Source of the DNA: Apteryx mantelli
Lineage: Eukaryota; Chordata; Aves; Apterygiformes; Apterygidae
NCBI RefSeq assembly: GCF_036417845.1
Contig: NC_089991.1
Location: forward strand, 14,105,001-14,169,000
Reading direction: 5' to 3'
Length of the DNA: 64,000 bases
Below, one piece after another: positions 60,501 through 64,000 of this stretch (positions are counted from its first letter, which is position 1; each line of letters opens with the position of its first letter). Below the pieces are notes generated by a model. The model was not told where the DNA came from. It searched no databases and saw only the letters and a list, made by a program, of their open reading frames with translations. The position numbers and the translations under genes were made by a program.

Positions 60501-61741
60501 GGCAACTGTTAAAATGGAAGATGGCAAAATAGTAGCAGATTTTCCCAACTATCATCATACTGCAGAGATTTCTGGAGGAAAGCTGGTAGAGGTGAGTTCT
60601 CAAATATCCAGATTACTTTAAAGCATCTTAAGATCAGCAGCCCTGAACTTTGAGTGCATACCTTTAGAAAAAAACAAAGCAAGACTGTTAACTACCTTCA
60701 GTCTAGATAATCCTGTAAAATTTTGACTGGTTTAATCCAAAATGCAGTGAACAAACTTTTTATCATGTATTTATAGTGGCTTTGTAATGTATCGGGTATC
60801 TTAGGCACAGACACACAGTTTTACAGCTGTAAGAGACTGGAGTGTCTAGTCTGAAATATTGCCAAATGTCTACATCTTTGACTGCATTCATTATGCATAT
60901 GCCTCAGGAATAGAAAAAAATAGATATAAAACTTTTAACCTGCTACTTAATAAGTAAGTACTTTTTATAGAACTTCATGAACTTTGTTTCATTTCTGGAA
61001 AACTATCTTGCTAACTCCTAACAGAATGTCTGTAATTTCTGTAGAACCCTATTGATTTCCTCAATCTTACCAAGGAAAGAATAAATTCAAAAGAGGTTGG
61101 ATTTCAAATAGCAACCTATTTTATCAACAATAAACTCATATGGCATTGGAAGATTACCAGAACTACAACAATACTTACTAAAACTTGTAAAAGAGATGGA
61201 GTTCTGAAACATGCTGATTTCCAATTCTCAAATACCTTCCTGAGTTGTGATTTACGTGTGTGTTAGTGACATATGTCTGGGTATGTCTTCAGCAGAGACC
61301 ACCCACAAGTAAACTACTCTGTGAATCAAGAAAGGATTCTCATCATCACTGAAAGTGACACTGTCAATCATTTGGTTGATCTTCAAAACCAGTATCTCAC
61401 TTGGCTTAAAAAGAAGCATACCCAAAAATATCTTTGAGTTGGTGATAGCGAAGTCCAACACAGAATACATTTAAGTTATCCCTAAATCCTTGTTTAGAAA
61501 TTGTGTTTCTTTGTCACGTAAGAATCTTCATGCACAGTATATTTCAGAGTAGATCAGGACACTCACCAAAAAGTAAGTCTGGCTTCACTAAAGGGTAGGT
61601 TCTGTGAGCTAGCTACCATGTCCTTTCATTTATGACACTGAAGCTCCAACTCTTTTCAACCATATTTTGGTTTGTTCTTTATTCCAGATTTCTACTGCTG
61701 GTGGTGTAACCTACAAAAGAATCAGCAAAAGGATTGCTTAA
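57462..61741 (+). CDS. FABP6: gastrotropin / ileal bile-acid-binding protein, four exons
   Basis: The coding sequence is join(57462..57528,58400..58575,60502..60591,61688..61741), 387 nt, 128 residues plus stop. FABP6 is a cytosolic lipocalin-fold carrier that binds bile acids in ileal enterocytes, taking them from the apical transporter towards basolateral export. The FABP signature lies at residues 5-22 (GKYEVES...NYDDF). Ligand-pocket positions known from mammals are kept: W50, Q52, N62, Y98, H99 and E111. The C-terminus [13 protein letters not shown] is typical. The four-exon pattern with 67/176/90/54 coding bases is the standard FABP gene structure. The ATG at 57462 has a strong context (A at -3, G at +4) and matches family length exactly. 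It is likely driven by the TATA box and FXR-type site just upstream. Other FABP family members are less likely because the residues match the bile-acid-binding subfamily. Confidence 0.95.
58400..58575 (+). CDS. FABP6: FABP6 coding exon 2
   Basis: Encodes the rest of Gly23 to Lys81. It begins after ttgattaag and ends TTCAAG/gtaaat in phase 0. It contains the bile-acid-binding block [17 protein letters not shown] (48-64) and the GKE...ETMGGKKFK strands. Confidence 0.93.
60502..60591 (+). CDS. FABP6: FABP6 coding exon 3
   Basis: Encodes residues 82-111 (ATVKMEDGK to GGKLVE). Acceptor ctctattacag, donor GAG/gtgagt. The PNYHH stretch lies at 96-100; mammalian proteins have Gln at position 100, as I recall. 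Confidence 0.93.
61688..61741 (+). CDS. FABP6: FABP6 coding exon 4 (terminal)
   Basis: Encodes residues 112-128 ([17 protein letters not shown]) and TAA at 61739-61741. The acceptor is ctttattccag. Confidence 0.93.
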   Translation: MSTAGGVTYKRISKRIA

Positions 61742-61820
61742 GGCAGTAAAGCCAGTCTTCCAGTGTACTGAGAAATAAGCAACAATACAAATTAATAAAA
61801 TACAGTCTGATCTTTCTCTT
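61742..61820 (+). other. FABP6: FABP6 3' UTR
   Basis: A short 3' UTR of about 75-85 nt that ends after the poly(A) signal AATAAA at 61794-61799. The exact cleavage site is inferred. Confidence 0.75.
61794..61799 (+). terminator. FABP6: FABP6 poly(A) signal AATAAA
   Basis: A canonical hexamer 53 bp after the stop codon, typical of compact FABP transcripts. Confidence 0.8.
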
Positions 61821-64000
61821 TGCATTACAAACATGAAGAATTTTTTCAGAGTAATATTATTCCCAGCATTGGTACTTACTCAGTTCCTAAAGATCTGACA
61901 AAAAAGCCTCATAAAAATCATAAGACACAAAGAGCATTTAGTGATGGTTGCTCTAGTTCAAATGTTTCAGGATATAATTGATACTTGGCATACTCAAATG
62001 TTGTCTACCAACTACTTAATAGGTCTCTTCAGCTTCGGACTAGAGAATAGGACAGTACTCTGCCCAAGGCTTATATCAAAATACAAGACCTGAGGAAAGT
62101 CTTCTACCTCATTGCTGGTTGCATGGAAGAAATTCAGGAGCTTTAAAACAAATAAAATTGGTTAACCAATCATTAAAACGTGCTTTTATCAGTTCTAAAG
62201 CATTGATTTTCTCAGAATACTGCTATCATGGTTACTTTGTTCTCATCAGTACAGTCTCTTGACTCAAGTACTTGGGGGACATTTAAGGTTTTGCAGACTG
62301 GTTCTTGGGGAGAAGTTGGAGTCTGTTGCTTCTTTAATGCAATCTTGCTTATTTACAAAGAACGCTTATGAAAACCTCTTTTCTTGAATACAACAAGAAC
62401 TAAATAGGCACACTTTTGGGGTTCACAGTTCCGAATCATTTTAATCAGTATCTGGTCCACAAAGCTTTCCCTTTCCAGAGACCCACTGTAAAGTGCTTTT
62501 TCCAGCTGTCTCTTGCCTTCTGGATACTTGATCTAGCTAATCGCAAACACCATTTGCTAATCGGTAACTAGCCCAGGGCATGTGTCCGGTGTACACAAAA
62601 GTTCATTTTCTGATAGGCCATGTACATGACTAATAATCCCAATCATTCTGGGTATCTTAATTTAAAAAAGGCTCTTAGCTGCTTTTTCCGTTTCTTCTCA
62701 ATAGAAACACAGTTTCACACAGGCTCTATAAGTCACCAGTTTGCCAGAACAGGCTGCACATAGTTTATGACCAAGTGTTGCTCAATGTTTTATTTTGTTT
62801 CCAAGTACTCTGTTAGAAAGCATGGTGCTGAACCCTAACCTGGAGAAGCATGAATCCAATTTGAAACCTCTTCAATCTTAGAACATTCTTTTGATACATA
62901 CAACAAATACATCTTCTAATTTAACAAAATTTTGTTGAAATTAAATCTCTTCAGTCATATTGGTGAACAACATAAGCACCACTAATTTTTTCTTCTTCCT
63001 CTTTCAACAAGAACACTCTCTTTGGATTCTACTTTCCCTACCTGTAGCCTTGATTTTGTTGAAAGCAACACTGAGCAAAACTGTCAAAATAAATCACCAT
63101 CACAACATCCCAGGGCTGCAAAGTCAGCCCTTTAGCATGGGTCTTCTGGAGCGTACACTGAGACATTCTGCCAGCTGCAGAAACTTTTGCTTAATTTCAC
63201 AGATAGCTGTCTGAAAACTTAAAACAATGCTGTAAATCCTAGTGAAAAGTCCTTTGGCAGACCATGCATAATGATTTTAGTTTTTCATGTGTTTCAGTGT
63301 CAGCTAACTCTCTGTTATCAGAGGGAAATAGAAAAGTCATCAGAACCACACAATAAAGCCCCCATTTTGAAGTTATTGAAGTTTGTGCAGGGAAGGGAAG
63401 CAACCCCTGTCATCATGACTCTGAATGACTAGAATGTGATCATAAGATACTTTGGGTAAAATATGGAACTTAGAATTACAAGAAATGCATTACATTTAGA
63501 CACATGCTCAAAAATATATTTGCTAAGTGGAACAAGCTATGAAGAGGTGAGAAATTCTTACTACATCAAGCATCTCAATGGAAAATTGAATTGACACAGA
63601 TTGCTCTTGTACTCATTGGTAAGTCAGTATGTTTTCTTCAGAGTAAAATTAACTTCAATGAATGTAAGATAAATAGGCTTTTCCAGTCATTTAAGGGATA
63701 CAGATATATAGGTTTCTATGAAGATTAGTGGGGGGAAGGCAAATTTGTTATCAAAAGAACTTTTAAACCCCCAAAACTTCAATTATGGAAAAAATATTTG
63801 ACCAAATTTTCGAAGGAAAAAAGCAACATATCAGACTACTCATGCTGGCCCTAAACAAACTAGTGTTAAGGAACAACATCAAGAGGGATATAGTTTTAAA
63901 AAGCGGGGGAGAGGGGAGGTAGTTTTGTTTTATCTGCTCATCCAATTAACAGGTCACAGCTAGCTGACTAGAGAGGTAACCACTCCTCATTCTCACTGTA
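61821..64000. other. downstream of FABP6, no gene recognised
   Basis: AT-rich sequence with no coding exon, RNA gene or known repeat recognised. In human the next gene is CCNJL on the opposite strand, so part of this could be its 3' UTR, but nothing in the sequence shows that. Confidence 0.5.

Larger units (their letters stand above)
57529..61687 (+). other. FABP6: FABP6 introns 1-3
   Basis: Intron 1 is 57529-58399 (871 bp), intron 2 is 58576-60501 (1926 bp) and intron 3 is 60592-61687 (1096 bp), interrupted by exons 2 and 3. All are GT...AG and AT-rich. No transposon, RNA gene or extra exon was recognised in them. Confidence 0.9.

Noticed and set aside
61821..64000. CCNJL 3' end expected from synteny
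   Set aside because: I could not identify any coding exon or a convincing UTR on the minus strand, so it was not annotated.

Overview
This is vertebrate nuclear DNA from a sauropsid, most likely a bird. The evidence is intron-bearing genes with GT/AG splice sites, a CpG-island promoter, CR1 LINE fragments as the main interspersed repeat, a solo LTR, and otherwise repeat-poor AT-rich spacer. CR1 also occurs in turtles and crocodilians, so 'bird' is an inference. No bacterial, plasmid or CRISPR-like content was seen.

Two protein-coding genes can be reconstructed exon by exon. PWWP2A, an H2A.Z/H3K36me3 nucleosome reader, lies on the minus strand. Its 3' UTR runs from about 432 to 1586, exon 2 is 1587-3276, a 12.8 kb intron follows, and exon 1 is 16115-16821 inside a CpG island at about 15.7-17.5 kb. 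The assembled protein is 798 residues. FABP6 (gastrotropin, the ileal bile-acid-binding protein) lies on the plus strand with four exons between 57462 and 61741. It encodes 128 residues and has a TATA box, a candidate FXR (bile-acid receptor) element upstream and a poly(A) signal. The order and orientation, PWWP2A(-) then FABP6(+), match the human 5q33.3 arrangement as I recall it. The flanking genes expected from that synteny (TTC1 on the left, CCNJL on the right) are not recognisable inside the window.

The roughly 40 kb between the genes is mostly anonymous AT-rich sequence. It holds a 691-bp solo LTR (23973-24663) with a 5-bp target duplication, a diverged minus-strand CR1 fragment (about 41447-41872), a younger plus-strand CR1 3' end with an uninterrupted reverse-transcriptase C-terminal frame (about 53360-54165), and two CTCF-like motifs. 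A third CTCF-like motif and a short CR1 fragment lie in the PWWP2A intron. Immediately divergent from PWWP2A is a chain of plausible splice-bounded exons (18805-18892, 19511-19594, from 20228) followed by AATAAA. I read this as a candidate divergent non-coding transcript sharing the CpG-island promoter.

I found no novel multi-gene system. The most interesting leads are the candidate divergent transcript, the FXR-like inverted repeat upstream of FABP6, the 51-bp-period duplication in PWWP2A exon 1, the LTR carrying its own regulatory motifs, and the CTCF-like sites.
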